From the NCBI RefSeq assembly GCF_022879595.1, contig NZ_CP084265.1:62001-126000 (forward strand): DNA of 64,000 nt, given 5' to 3'. A model generated the notes under the pieces. The model was not told the origin of the DNA and ran no database searches. It was given only the letters and a program-made list of their open reading frames with translations. This stretch comes from Caballeronia sp. Lep1P3 (GTDB taxonomy: Bacteria > Pseudomonadota > Gammaproteobacteria > Burkholderiales > Burkholderiaceae). A program made the translations under genes and the position numbers. This document shows positions 8,810 through 19,014 of the stretch, one piece after another; position 1 is the stretch's first letter; each line of letters opens with the position of its first letter.

Positions 8810-9526
8810 TCAGTTCGGCAGCAGGCGGCTCAACGCGGCGCTCGCGAGAACGCCGATTTGCGCGAGAAAGTCCGTCGCCATGCCGTCGTGGAAGCGGCGC
8901 GCATCGGGCGATCCCATCACGAGCAGACCGAACGGCGGCGCATCCGGTCCCGCTTGCGGGTCGCGCAACGCGACGAGCGCGATCGACTGGACGCCGCGCT
9001 CCGCCGATGCGCTGTCGTGCGCGCCGCTCGTCGCCGAGGCCGAATTCGGCGCGCCGAGCCACTGCGCCGCGGCAAAGCCGCTGTTCGCGCCGCAATACGG
9101 CGCGTCGAGACTGCCCGCGAAGATGCGCACTTCCTCGCCGACGTGACGCGCGAAATCCGCCTGGCGATACGATTCATCGACGTCCCACATGCGCAGCGCG
9201 GCGTGCGGCACGTCGAAGACTTCGCACAGGCCGCGGCTGATGGTCGACGGCAGCGCGTAGGGATCGCGCTGGCCGATCACGCGCACGGTCCAGCGGTTGA
9301 ACTTCGCAGAGATGCTGTCGTTTTCGTGACCGTAGCGCAGGAGCTCGGCGAGACGGCGTTCGAGCTGCTTGTTCTTGTCGCGCAGCATTTCCATCTGGCG
9401 TTCCTGCAGCGAGACGGCGGCCTTGCCGTGCGGATTCGAAAGCCGGATGGTGCCGAGCAGTTCGGCGTGCTCGACGAAGAAATCGGGGTTGTCGAGCAGA
9501 TAGTCGGCGACTTCGCGTGGATTCAT
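8810..9526 (-). CDS. DUF484 family protein (YigA-like)
   Basis: The 238-residue soluble protein belongs to the DUF484 family, found between dapF and xerC in many proteobacteria. The N-terminus (MNPREVADYLLDNPDFFVEH) is the family signature, followed by a coiled-coil region (QERQMEMLRDKNKQLERRLAELL) and a GAF-like C-terminal domain. Its function is not established; the constant place beside xerC suggests a link with chromosome segregation or recombination, which is an inference. Gaps to its neighbours are 33 and 20 bases. Confidence 0.9.
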   Translation of the reverse strand: MNPREVADYLLDNPDFFVEHAELLGTIRLSNPHGKAAVSLQERQMEMLRDKNKQLERRLAELLRYGHENDSISAKFNRWTVRVIGQRDPYALPSTISRGLCEVFDVPHAALRMWDVDESYRQADFARHVGEEVRIFAGSLDAPYCGANSGFAAAQWLGAPNSASATSGAHDSASAERGVQSIALVALRDPQAGPDAPPFGLLVMGSPDARRFHDGMATDFLAQIGVLASAALSRLLPN

Positions 9527-9559
9527 GTTTGCCTGATACGTTGTGATGCGAGGTCCGGC

Positions 9560-10432
9560 TCAGCCGATGTCCGAAAGTTCGATTTCGCCTTCGAAGACCG
9601 TCGCGGCGGGGCCGGCCATGAAGAGCGCGGCGCATTCGTCGCGCGCGCCGTCCCAGCCGATCGTGAGCGTGCCGCCGTGCGTTTGGACGCGAACCGGCGA
9701 ATCCAGCAGGCCGCGCCGGATGCCCGCCGCCACCGCCGCGCACGCGCCCGTGCCGCACGCGAGCGTTTCGCCCGCGCCGCGCTCATAGACGCGCAGTTTC
9801 ACCGAATGACGATCGACGATCTGCATGAAGCCCGCGTTGACGCGCGCCGGAAAGCGCGCATGGCGTTCGATCAGCGGCCCTTCGGCCAGCACGGGATACG
9901 CGCTCACGTCTTCGACGATTTGAACCGCGTGCGGATTGCCCATCGAGACGACGGAAATCCAGCGCGTGCCACCAGCCACGTCGAGCGGCCAGAGCGTGTC
10001 GTTGCCTTCGCTTCGGCCTTCGAGACCGCTCGCATCGAACGGCACGTGCGGCGGGTCGAACACCGGCGTGCTCATGTCGACGCTCACTTCGCCGTCAGCC
10101 TGCATGGTCAGCGTGATGACGCCTTTTTGCACCTGCACGCGCACCGTGGACGCGTCCGTCAGCCCGCGATCGCGCACGAACTTCACGAAGCAGCGCGCGC
10201 CGTTGCCGCAATGTTCGACTTCGCCGCCATCGCAATTGAAGATGCGGTATTTGAAATCGACGCCATCCACGGTCGGCTTTTCGACGAGCAGCAACTGGTC
10301 CGCGCCCACGCCGAAATGACGGTCCGCGAGCGCGCGCACCTGCGCCGCAGTCAGATGGAGCGCCTGCGTGTAGCCGTCGAGCACGACGAAGTCGTTGCCC
10401 GCGCCCTGCATCTTGGTGAACTTGAGTTTCAT
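9560..10432 (-). CDS. dapF: DapF, diaminopimelate epimerase
   Basis: The 290-residue enzyme converts LL- to meso-diaminopimelate for lysine and peptidoglycan synthesis. The two catalytic cysteines are visible in [20 protein letters not shown] and [15 protein letters not shown], which sit in the mirror-image halves of the enzyme. The N-terminus [20 protein letters not shown] is typical and fixes the start. It lies 50 bases after the acyltransferase gene and in one operon with DUF484 and xerC. Confidence 0.97.
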   Translation of the reverse strand: MKLKFTKMQGAGNDFVVLDGYTQALHLTAAQVRALADRHFGVGADQLLLVEKPTVDGVDFKYRIFNCDGGEVEHCGNGARCFVKFVRDRGLTDASTVRVQVQKGVITLTMQADGEVSVDMSTPVFDPPHVPFDASGLEGRSEGNDTLWPLDVAGGTRWISVVSMGNPHAVQIVEDVSAYPVLAEGPLIERHARFPARVNAGFMQIVDRHSVKLRVYERGAGETLACGTGACAAVAAGIRRGLLDSPVRVQTHGGTLTIGWDGARDECAALFMAGPAATVFEGEIELSDIG

Positions 10433-10482
10433 GGCCGCTATTGTATGTGAGCCCCGACGCGACGTTTCGCGCCGCTTGCGGC

Positions 10483-11367
10483 TCAGTAGAAACTCGCCTC
10501 GCCCGGCGGCCGCGTCTTGAAGCGCTTGTGAACCCAGTAATACTGTTCCGGGATGCGCGGAATCTGCTCTTCGAGGAAGGCGTTCATGCGGCGCGCGTCG
10601 GCCTCGTCGTCGCCGGTCGGGTAGTTGTCCCACGGCTCGAAAATCTTCAGCCGATAACCCTTGTAGTTCGGCAGCACTTCGCCGATGAATGGCACCACTT
10701 GCGCCTTGCCCGTCTTCGCGAGCCGGCCGACGGCCGTCAGCGTGCATGTCTGGATGCCGAAGAAGGGCACGAAGGTCGAATTGCGCATGCCGTAGTCCAT
10801 GTCGGCGCCGAGCATCACGGGCTTGCGGTCGCGCAGCCAGCGCAGCACGACGCGTGCGCTGTCCGCGCGGCTCGCCATGTCCGCGCCGAAGCGCGCGCGC
10901 TGCGTTTTCGCGACTTCCTCGATCTGCGGATTCGAAAACGGCTGATAAAGCGATCCGCACTGCCGATGCAGCGAGTAATTGAGAAAGATCGATCCCGCCT
11001 CGATGCCGACGAAGTGGAAGCCGAGAAAGAGCGTCGGCGGAAGATTCGGGTCGGTGAGATCGACGGCGCTGTCCAATTGGATCAGCTTTTCGAGCTTCTT
11101 CGCCGAGCCGAACCATTGCACGCTGCGCTCGACATAACTGCGGATCGCGTGCCGGAAGTGCTTCTGCGCGACGTCTTCGCGGCGCTCGGGCGACCACTCG
11201 GGGAAACAGAGCTTTAGATTCGTATGAACGATGCGCTTTCGGCGGCTCGGAATCTGATAGAGCAGCCAGCCGAGGCCATCGCCGAAACGCGCGGTGATGC
11301 CATATGGAATGACGGCCAGAAATTTGAGAAAGCCGATGGCGAATGCAATCCCGATACGCCCTAACAC
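10483..11367 (-). CDS. lpxL: Lipid A biosynthesis acyltransferase (LpxL/HtrB family)
   Basis: The 294-residue inner-membrane enzyme adds a secondary acyl chain to lipid A. An N-terminal hydrophobic anchor ([19 protein letters not shown]) precedes the acyltransferase domain with the HxxxxE motif in [15 protein letters not shown] and the downstream [18 protein letters not shown] block. I choose the GTG at 11367 because GGAG lies 7 bases before it on the minus strand and the 44 residues upstream have no family similarity. The gene diverges from metK and leads the lpxL-dapF-DUF484-xerC run. Which acyl position it serves cannot be told. Confidence 0.88.
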   Translation of the reverse strand: MLGRIGIAFAIGFLKFLAVIPYGITARFGDGLGWLLYQIPSRRKRIVHTNLKLCFPEWSPERREDVAQKHFRHAIRSYVERSVQWFGSAKKLEKLIQLDSAVDLTDPNLPPTLFLGFHFVGIEAGSIFLNYSLHRQCGSLYQPFSNPQIEEVAKTQRARFGADMASRADSARVVLRWLRDRKPVMLGADMDYGMRNSTFVPFFGIQTCTLTAVGRLAKTGKAQVVPFIGEVLPNYKGYRLKIFEPWDNYPTGDDEADARRMNAFLEEQIPRIPEQYYWVHKRFKTRPPGEASFY

Positions 11368-11444
11368 GATGTGCTCCAGCGAACAGAAAGGCGGCCGCTG
11401 CGAGCGGAATATTGGCGCGGGACGAATGGCTGCAAGCGTTCGGC

Positions 11445-11473
11445 TCTTTGATACAAGGGAAAACCGGTATAAT
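11445..11473 (+). promoter_or_regulatory. metK promoter
   Basis: A perfect -10 TATAAT at 11468-11473 has a weak -35 (TCTTTG at 11445-11450, 17-base spacing; TTGATA at 11448-11453 is the better hexamer but only 14 bases away). Transcription would start near 11480, giving a leader of about 160 bases that holds CTTCGCC/GGCGAAG and GATGCATGCATC palindromes. Confidence 0.65.
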
Positions 11474-11639
11474 AAAACCTTCGCCGAGTTAATGGACAAC
11501 TTGCGGGGCGAAGCCGGCTAGAAGCTCGATGCATGCATCGGCTGCGTGCCGGAAAAGGACATCCGCTAAAGCGTCGCCGCTTCAGACTCCCACGAAGTCG
11601 GCTACGTGAATTTCAACCGTACTCAAAGGAGTCTGAAGC

Positions 11640-12827
<1,188 letters not shown>

Positions 12828-12850
12828 CCTGCGGCGATTCGGCAGCAGCG

Positions 12851-12883
12851 AAACGGCAGGCCTTGCGCCTGCCGTTTTTTTTT
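12851..12883 (+). terminator. Rho-independent terminator of metK
   Basis: Stem ACGGCAGG / CCTGCCGT with a short loop is followed by nine T. It lies 24 bases after the metK stop. Confidence 0.92.
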
Positions 12884-12929
12884 CGCCATCCGCGCCGGGC
12901 GCGTGCGACAGAAGCGCCGGAAAAAAGCC

Positions 12930-12990
12930 AAAAAAAAGCCCGCCTAGTTGGCGGGCTGAATCCATATCAGGAGGAGACATGGAGGAGACA
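12930..12990 (-). ncRNA. Candidate small RNA with two anti-Shine-Dalgarno motifs
   Basis: On the minus strand a promoter (12997-13025) is followed by about 61 bases with no long frame. CTCCTCC occurs twice. The first copy is at the 5' end; the second lies in the 13-base loop of a small hairpin (stem TCCAT/ATGGA, 12961-12983). The RNA ends in a strong terminator: AGCCCGCC/GGCGGGCT with a 5-base loop and eight U (12930-12957). Exposed CUCCUCC can pair with ribosome-binding sites, as in known anti-SD sRNAs of alpha- and betaproteobacteria. I did not match it to a named family. The only competing reading is a 55-codon frame on the other strand. Confidence 0.6.
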
Positions 12991-12996
12991 GTTCCA

Positions 12997-13025
12997 ATCA
13001 TACACAGCGGGTTGATGCGACGCAA
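12997..13025 (-). promoter_or_regulatory. Promoter of the candidate sRNA
   Basis: On the minus strand TTGCGT (13020-13025), exactly 17 bases, then TATGAT (12997-13002). A start near 12990 puts the first CTCCTCC at the very 5' end of the RNA. Confidence 0.6.
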
Positions 13026-13200
13026 TAGAATTTTTAGTAAAAACCCCTATGGCGTCGAAGTGTGGCATCTGCGCGTCACTTTTTGTCGCAAGCGCGGATG
13101 CAACGCGGGTCAGCCGGCCAATGACAGCGCAAGAAACGGCGCGTAACCTCGTGGACGCGGCTCTACAGTCGATGCGTACCCCAAAGCCGCCGAGGTCATC

Positions 13201-14307
13201 ATGAATTGCCCGTCCAGCATCGTCTTCCACGATTCCCTCAACCGTCGCTACGAATCCGACGAAAGCCGCTGGCAGGCTGTCGCCGGCCGCGACGCGGGCG
13301 CCGATGGCGCCTTCTTCTTCGCCGTCCGCACGACCGGCGTGTTCTGCCGTCCGTCGTGCGCGTCGCGGGCACCGCGTCGCGAGAACGTGACGTTTTTCGC
13401 GACGACCGACGAAGCCGCCGCCGCCGGTTATCGCCCGTGCAAGCGCTGCCAGCCGACGAGCCTGCCGCGCGAACTCGCGATCGTCGAGCGCGCCTGCAAG
13501 GTCCTCGACGCCGATCCGCATGAGCGCATGACGCTCGCGCAACTGAGCGATGCCGTCCACGTCAGCCCGTTTCATCTGCAAAGAGTTTTTTCGCGGATCG
13601 TCGGCGTTTCGCCGCGTCAGTATCAGGCCGCCCGGCGCGCGGACGTCCTTCGCGATGCCTTGCAGCGCGGCCACGACGTGACACGCGCGACACACGACGC
13701 CGGCTTCGGCTCGCCATCGCGGATGTACGAGGCCGCGCCCGCCGATCTGGGCATGACGCCGTCCGCGTATCGTCGCAAGGGCGCGGGGCTGACGGTGCGC
13801 TTCGCCACGGCCGCCACGCCGCTCGGCGCGGCGCTCGTGGCGGCGACGGACAAGGGCGTCTGCAAGATCGCGTTCGGCGACGACGCCGCAACGCTCGTCG
13901 ATCAACTCGCGGCGGATTTCTCGCAGGCGGAACGCGTCGAAGACGGCGCGCGGATGGAGCCGTTCATCGCGCGGATTCGCGCTTATCTGCAAGGCACGCG
14001 GGAACAGCTCGACTTGCCGCTCGACATCGGCGCGACCGCGTTTCAGCGCCGCGTGTGGGACGCGCTGCGGCGGATTCCCTACGGTCAGACGCGCAGCTAT
14101 ACGGAGATCGCCGCGTCGGTCGGGACGCCGGGCGCGGTGCGGGCGGTGGCGAATGCGTGCGGGTCGAATCCGGTCGCGCTGGCGATTCCGTGTCATCGCG
14201 TGATCGGCAAGGACGGCGCGATTGCCGGCTATCGCTGGGGCGTGTCGCGCAAGGAAGCGCTGCTGGACTCGGAGCGCGCGCGCAGCGAGACGGGTGACGC
14301 GGCGTGA
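13201..14307 (+). CDS. ada: Ada, methylated-DNA repair protein and transcriptional activator
   Basis: The 368-residue fusion has an N-terminal zinc domain with the phosphotriester acceptor Cys in GVFCRPSCASR and zinc ligands in CKRCQP. An AraC-type HTH follows (LSDAVHVSPFHLQRVFSRIVG), then the O6-methylguanine methyltransferase with active Cys in NPVALAIPCHRVIG. Ada removes alkyl groups onto its own cysteines and, when methylated, activates repair genes including its own. Length is close to the E. coli protein (354). All three catalytic or binding cysteine sites are intact. It is followed by a non-coding tandem repeat. Confidence 0.96.
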   Translation: MNCPSSIVFHDSLNRRYESDESRWQAVAGRDAGADGAFFFAVRTTGVFCRPSCASRAPRRENVTFFATTDEAAAAGYRPCKRCQPTSLPRELAIVERACKVLDADPHERMTLAQLSDAVHVSPFHLQRVFSRIVGVSPRQYQAARRADVLRDALQRGHDVTRATHDAGFGSPSRMYEAAPADLGMTPSAYRRKGAGLTVRFATAATPLGAALVAATDKGVCKIAFGDDAATLVDQLAADFSQAERVEDGARMEPFIARIRAYLQGTREQLDLPLDIGATAFQRRVWDALRRIPYGQTRSYTEIAASVGTPGAVRAVANACGSNPVALAIPCHRVIGKDGAIAGYRWGVSRKEALLDSERARSETGDAA

Positions 14308-14426
14308 GCGTAGGGCGCATCGCGGAAACGCTCGGCGTCGGATAGGCGCGCGGGCGTCGTTTTGTGTGCGAGGGCGACTCGTGCGCCTTGCTGAACGAGG
14401 ATGTCATTCATGCCCCGGTCGCTCCT

Positions 14427-14835
14427 GCGTTGGACCAGCGTGTCCAGCCCGCCTACGACGCGCGCTAGACCGGCAGCGCCGTCCTGATCGCGAATCGCCA
14501 GCGGTCGGACCGATGCCCGCATCCTTTCTGCGCCCGAAGAGCGCGTCCAACGCGCCTGTGAACCGCCCAGACCAACAGCGCCACCCAAGCACTGCGTAAG
14601 CGCCGTCCTGATCGCGAATCGCCAGCGGTCGGACCGATGCCCGCATCCTTTCTGCGCCCAAAAAGCGCGTCCAACGCGTCTGTGAGCCGCCCAGACCGAC
14701 AGCGCTATCCAAGCACTGCGTAAGCACCGTCCTGATCGCGAATCGCCAGCGGCCGGACCGACGCCAGCATTCTTTCTGGACCCGAAGAGCGCGTCCAACG
14801 CGTCTGTGAGCCGCCCAGACCAACGGCGCCACCCA
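14427..14835. repeat. Tandem repeat, three copies of about 124 bp plus a degenerate fourth
   Basis: Units begin at 14478, 14602 and 14726, each with ...CGTCCTGATCGCGAATCG; the third breaks off near 14835. A more diverged half unit precedes them (14427-14477). Copies differ at few positions. The period is 124, not a multiple of three, so long minus-strand frames through the array shift frame between units and are unlikely to be translated. Each unit contains the short palindrome TCGGACCGA. The rest of the 14308-15042 gap, up to gshA, shows no gene. Confidence 0.9.
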
Positions 14836-15042
14836 ACCACCGCCCACTCCCGAAACGCCCGCCCTCACCCCAACGCACACACCCCATTTCGCGCCCCCAA
14901 ACACCCCGCCCGACGCGTCGCAAAACGCGCAAATCCTTGCCTGGCTTCGCCTCAAGCACGCGCCACACCGAGATGTTAAAGTGCCCGCTACCCGAAAAAA
15001 TGACCGGGCGTGAGTTGCTCGCGCTCTTCGCATAACGCTTCA

Positions 15043-16662
15043 ATGGCAAACGAAAATCCCGCTCACCCCGCAGCCCGCGCCTATCGGCGCAGGCTTGCCG
15101 CGCTCGCGTCCGGCCCGCACGCCGACGCGTTGCGCCAAGGCTTGCGCGGCATCGAAAAAGAAAGCCTGCGCGTGAGCCCGGACGGCAAGCTCGCGATGAC
15201 GCCGCATCCGCGGTCATTCGGATCGGCGCTGACGCATCCGCTTATCACAACGGACTACTCCGAAGCGCTCATCGAACTCATCACGCCGACCGAAGCCGAC
15301 CCCGCGCGCGCGCTCGAACGGCTCGACGCGATTCATCGTTTCGCTTACGCGCATCTCGGCGACGAGTTGCTGTGGAACAACTCGATGCCCAACGCGCTGC
15401 CGCCCGACGACGAGATTCCGCTCGGGCTTTACGGCACGTCGAACATCGGCAAGCTGAAGCACGTCTATCGCAGCGGGCTTTCGCTGCGCTATGGCCGCAC
15501 GATGCAATGCATCGCGGGCATCCATTACAACTATTCGCTCGACGAGACCGTGTGGCGCGCGTGGCAGTCGCTCGATCCCGGCAGCGCGCTGTCGGCGCAG
15601 GACTTCCGCTCGGAGCGTTACTTCGCGCTGATCCGCAACTTCCGCCGCACGAGCTGGCTTCTGATGTATCTGTTCGGGGCGTCGCCGGCGCTCAACAAGC
15701 GTTTCGTCGACGGCAAGCCGCATCAGCTCGAAACGTTCGACGCCGACACGCTTTATCTGCCGCACGCCACGAGCCTGCGCATGAGCGATCTCGGCTACAC
15801 GAACAATCCCGCGCAGGCCGACCTGCTGCCGAGCTATGACAATCTCGACGCCTATCTCGACGTGCTCGCCAAAGCCGTGAGCCAGCCGTATGCGCCTTAC
15901 GAAGCCATCGGCACGCAGCGCGACGGCGAGTGGGTGCAGATCAACACCAACGTGCTGCAGATCGAAAACGAGTTCTATTCGACCATCCGCCCGAAGCGCG
16001 TCACGCGTTCCGGCGAGCGGCCGCTGCATGCGCTCGCCGAGCGCGGCGTGCAGTACATCGAAGTGCGCTGCCTCGACATCGATCCGTTCGCGCCCGCCGG
16101 ACTCGCGCTCGAAACCGCGCGCTTTCTGGACGCGTATCTGCTGTACTGCGCGCTGGAAGACAGCCCGCTTTTGCCGCGCGAGGCGAGCGTCGAAGCCAAC
16201 GACAACTTCAGCGCAATCGCAAAAGAAGGTCGCAAGCCGAATCTCATGCTTCAGCGCGATGGCGCGCCCGTGCCGATGCAGCAATGGGCCAACGAACTGT
16301 TCGAAGCCATCGAGCCGGTCGCGGCCACGCTCGACGCGCTCTGCGGCAACGACGACCACACGCGCACGCTCGCCGCGCTTCGCCCGCGCCTGGCGGACGC
16401 GTCGCTAACGCCGTCGGCGCGCGTGCTCCAGACGATGCGCGACAAGCAGCAATCGTTCGACGCATTCGCGCTGGACCTGAGCCGCCAGCACGCGCAATAT
16501 TTCCGCGACCGTCCGCTGCCGCCCGACGAAGCGCGCGAAATGGAAGCGCTCGCGGCGAAATCGTGGGCCGATCAGGTCGCCATCGAGCGTGCGGACACCG
16601 AACCGTTCGACGCCTTCGTCGCCGAGTATCGCGACTACAAGCTGACGCGCGTCGGCGCTTGA
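15043..16662 (+). CDS. gshA: GshA, glutamate-cysteine ligase
   Basis: This 539-residue enzyme makes gamma-glutamylcysteine, the first step of glutathione synthesis. It belongs to the E. coli-type family, seen in GIEKESLRVSPDG, TDYSEALIELITP, SLRYGRTMQCIAGIHYNYS and the block VQYIEVRCLDIDPFAP. The start is taken at MANENPAH, since the 11 in-frame residues before it are unlike the family. Length is near the family norm (518-540). A second, different ligase-like gene (ybdK) lies at 40.5 kb. Confidence 0.95.
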   Translation: MANENPAHPAARAYRRRLAALASGPHADALRQGLRGIEKESLRVSPDGKLAMTPHPRSFGSALTHPLITTDYSEALIELITPTEADPARALERLDAIHRFAYAHLGDELLWNNSMPNALPPDDEIPLGLYGTSNIGKLKHVYRSGLSLRYGRTMQCIAGIHYNYSLDETVWRAWQSLDPGSALSAQDFRSERYFALIRNFRRTSWLLMYLFGASPALNKRFVDGKPHQLETFDADTLYLPHATSLRMSDLGYTNNPAQADLLPSYDNLDAYLDVLAKAVSQPYAPYEAIGTQRDGEWVQINTNVLQIENEFYSTIRPKRVTRSGERPLHALAERGVQYIEVRCLDIDPFAPAGLALETARFLDAYLLYCALEDSPLLPREASVEANDNFSAIAKEGRKPNLMLQRDGAPVPMQQWANELFEAIEPVAATLDALCGNDDHTRTLAALRPRLADASLTPSARVLQTMRDKQQSFDAFALDLSRQHAQYFRDRPLPPDEAREMEALAAKSWADQVAIERADTEPFDAFVAEYRDYKLTRVGA

Positions 16663-16803
16663 CACGGCGGCACGGCAAAATGTTCCGGCGCTCGTGTCGT
16701 ATCGCCGGCAAGAAATACGCGTTTTGCAACAGAGGGCAACGCGCAGAACATGGCCAGTTGCGGCCGGTCGAACATCGGCGTTTTATCGACTAACGGGGAT
16801 GCG

Positions 16804-17343
16804 ATGAACTATCGACTCATCGGCGCGGCTGCGTCGCTCGCATTGATCGCAGGCTGCGCGACGGAAACGCAGGTCAGCAGCCAGGTGATGGAACAAGCCA
16901 CCGCGCCGCTCACCTGCATGAGCAAGCTCGAATGCGACGCGTGGTGGGCGCGCGCGCAGGTGTGGGTCACGAACCATTCCGAGTACAAGCTGCAGGCCAT
17001 CACCGATTCGATCATCCAGACGAGCGGCCCGTCGAGCGGCAAGCGCGCGCTCGCCTATCAGATCACGAAGACGCCGAGCAACGAAGGCACCGCGACGATC
17101 GGCTTCGCGGCGCACTGCGACAGTCCGCTCGGCTGCGAACCGAATCCGTGGCAGGCGGGCGCGGACTTCAAGCAGTTCGTGCGCAACGGCTCGTCGCGGC
17201 CGGTGAGCGCGACGCCGCAAGCGGTGCAGTCGCCCGCGCCTGTTCAGCCACAAGCGCAGCCACAGCCGCAGCCGCCGCAGGCCATTCCGCTCAATCTCGA
17301 CAGCCAGCCGGCGCAGTCCGTCACGCCGCTCGATCCGCAATGA
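16804..17343 (+). CDS. Hypothetical lipoprotein
   Basis: The 179-residue protein begins with a lipoprotein signal peptide (MNYRLIGAAASLALIAGC, lipobox LIAGC), so it should be anchored in an outer or inner membrane leaflet facing the periplasm. The mature part has a conserved-looking middle with four Cys (CMSKLEC, HCDSPLGCEP) and the stretch WWARAQVWVTNHSEYKLQAI, then a Pro/Gln-rich tail. I do not recognise a named family. A GGGG ribosome site precedes the ATG at 16804. It converges with emrB, 10 bases apart. Confidence 0.75.
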   Translation: MNYRLIGAAASLALIAGCATETQVSSQVMEQATAPLTCMSKLECDAWWARAQVWVTNHSEYKLQAITDSIIQTSGPSSGKRALAYQITKTPSNEGTATIGFAAHCDSPLGCEPNPWQAGADFKQFVRNGSSRPVSATPQAVQSPAPVQPQAQPQPQPPQAIPLNLDSQPAQSVTPLDPQ

Positions 17344-17353
17344 CGCGCGTGCG

Positions 17354-18916
17354 TCAGTGACCCATCGAGGCCGACGCGCCCTTTTTCGGACGCGTCAGCC
17401 ACACCATCGCGGCAAGCACGAGAAACGCATAGAACGAAATGCGGAAGAAGTCGTTCGTCGACATCATGTACGCCTGCGCCGCCACGACGCGCTCCATCTG
17501 CGCGCTCAGCGCCTGCCCGGACAGGCCCAGACTGGAAAGCAGGTCCGAGTAAGCGGTCGTGCCTTGCGAATAAGCGGTCACGGATTCGGTGAGTACCGCG
17601 TGATGCCGGATCATGTCGTTTTCCCAGAACGTCGTGCTGACCGCCGTGCCGATCGCGCCGGATAGCGTGCGCAGAAAGTTCGACAACCCCGCCGCGCCCG
17701 CGAGCCGGTCGTCGGAGACGCTGGATAGCGTGATCGTCGTCATCGGCACGAAAAAGCACGCGACGCCGATGCCCTGAATCAGCCGCGGATACACGATCTG
17801 GTGAAACGGCGTATCGAGCGTGAACGTCGAGTTCCAGTAGGACACGAACGCGAACACGATGAACGCGAAGCTCGCGACCACGCGCAAGTTCATGCGATGC
17901 ATGTTCTGCCCGATCATCGGCGAGAGCACGAGCGCGAGAATGCCGACGGGCGCCGTCGCGAGCCCGGCGAGCCACGGTGTGTAGCCGAGCACGGTCTGCA
18001 ACCACAGCGGCAGCACCACGACCGACCCGAAGAACGCGAGAAAGCCGAGCGACGTGATGAGCACGCCCATCGCGAAATTGCGGTCGCGGAAAAGCGAGAG
18101 GTCGATGACCGGCTCCTTCTCCGTGATTTCCCACGCGAACATGAACGCGAGCGAAATGGCCGCGACGATCGCGAGCGTCACGATGAAGGTGGAGCTGAAC
18201 CAGTCGCGGTCCTTTCCGAGGTCGAGCATCATCTGGAGGCTCGACACGCCGATCACGAGCAGCGTGAGGCCGACGCCATCGATGCGCTGCTTCGTGGTCT
18301 TCGTCTCGTGGCCGCGCAGGACGAAGTACGCGATGGCCGCGGACAGCACGCCAATCGGCACGTTGATATAGAAAATCCACGGCCACGTGTAGTTATCGGT
18401 GATGTAGCCGCCCATCACCGGGCCGAAGATCGGCGCGACGATGACGGTCATCGCCCAGAGACCAAGCGCGAGCCCGCGCTTTTCCGGCGGATAGCTGCGC
18501 ATGAGGATGGTTTGTGACAGCGGAACCATCGGACCGGAAACGAGGCCTTGCAACAGCCGGAACGCGATCAGCGACTCGAAGTTGTGCGCGAAGCCGCAAA
18601 GCGCCGATGCGACCGAAAACAGCAGCACGGAAATAGTGAAAAGTTTTACCTCGCCGACGCGCCGCGCGAGCCAGCCGGTCAACGGCACCGCAATCGCCGA
18701 CGCCACCGAATACGACGAAATGACCCATGTGCCTTCGCTCGTCGCGACGCCGAGACTGCCGGAAATCGTCGGCACGGCGACGTTGGCAATCGACGTGTCC
18801 AACACTTCCATGAAAGTGCCGAGCGCGAGGCCCATCGTCAGGAGGGCGAGAACGCCGCCCACGAGCGGAGTCGGGGCGGGCGGGGCAGCGTGTTCGGTGG
18901 TCGCGGTCGTCGACAT
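17354..18916 (-). CDS. emrB: EmrB-type MFS drug efflux pump (DHA2 family)
   Basis: This 520-residue transporter has about 14 membrane segments. DHA2 motifs are seen in LDTSIANVAVPTISGSLG (segment 1), the loop GWLARRVGEVKLF, and motif C in APIFGPVMGGYI. EmrB exports hydrophobic drugs with a periplasmic adaptor (EmrA) and an outer-membrane factor. It lies 98 bases downstream of marR on the same strand, while an outer-membrane factor diverges on the other side. No adaptor gene is present in the cluster. The substrate is unknown. Confidence 0.9.
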   Translation of the reverse strand: MSTTATTEHAAPPAPTPLVGGVLALLTMGLALGTFMEVLDTSIANVAVPTISGSLGVATSEGTWVISSYSVASAIAVPLTGWLARRVGEVKLFTISVLLFSVASALCGFAHNFESLIAFRLLQGLVSGPMVPLSQTILMRSYPPEKRGLALGLWAMTVIVAPIFGPVMGGYITDNYTWPWIFYINVPIGVLSAAIAYFVLRGHETKTTKQRIDGVGLTLLVIGVSSLQMMLDLGKDRDWFSSTFIVTLAIVAAISLAFMFAWEITEKEPVIDLSLFRDRNFAMGVLITSLGFLAFFGSVVVLPLWLQTVLGYTPWLAGLATAPVGILALVLSPMIGQNMHRMNLRVVASFAFIVFAFVSYWNSTFTLDTPFHQIVYPRLIQGIGVACFFVPMTTITLSSVSDDRLAGAAGLSNFLRTLSGAIGTAVSTTFWENDMIRHHAVLTESVTAYSQGTTAYSDLLSSLGLSGQALSAQMERVVAAQAYMMSTNDFFRISFYAFLVLAAMVWLTRPKKGASASMGH

Positions 18917-19014
18917 TGTTATTATGCTCCAGCGCTTTGATTTGAGTGTCGCGGCATTCTCTGCCCAGACAGTGAAATGAGCAACCGATGCCGGCATGCA
19001 GTCGGTCGTTCGTG

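Noticed and set aside
11474..11639. SAM, SAM-II or SAH riboswitch before metK
   Set aside because: I could not find the conserved core of any of these classes; reported only as an unexplained leader.
12979..13146. A 55-codon plus-strand frame starting with an excellent ribosome site (AGGAGGAGACATG)
   Set aside because: The purine-rich site is the complement of the CTCCTCC motifs of the candidate sRNA, whose promoter and terminator are both on the other strand. The peptide resembles no family and no plus-strand promoter was seen after the metK terminator.
14229..15033. Long minus-strand frames encoding Trp/Arg/Ala-rich repeated peptides
   Set aside because: They follow from the 124-bp repeat in GC-rich DNA. 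The period shifts the frame in each unit, and no start or ribosome site stands out.
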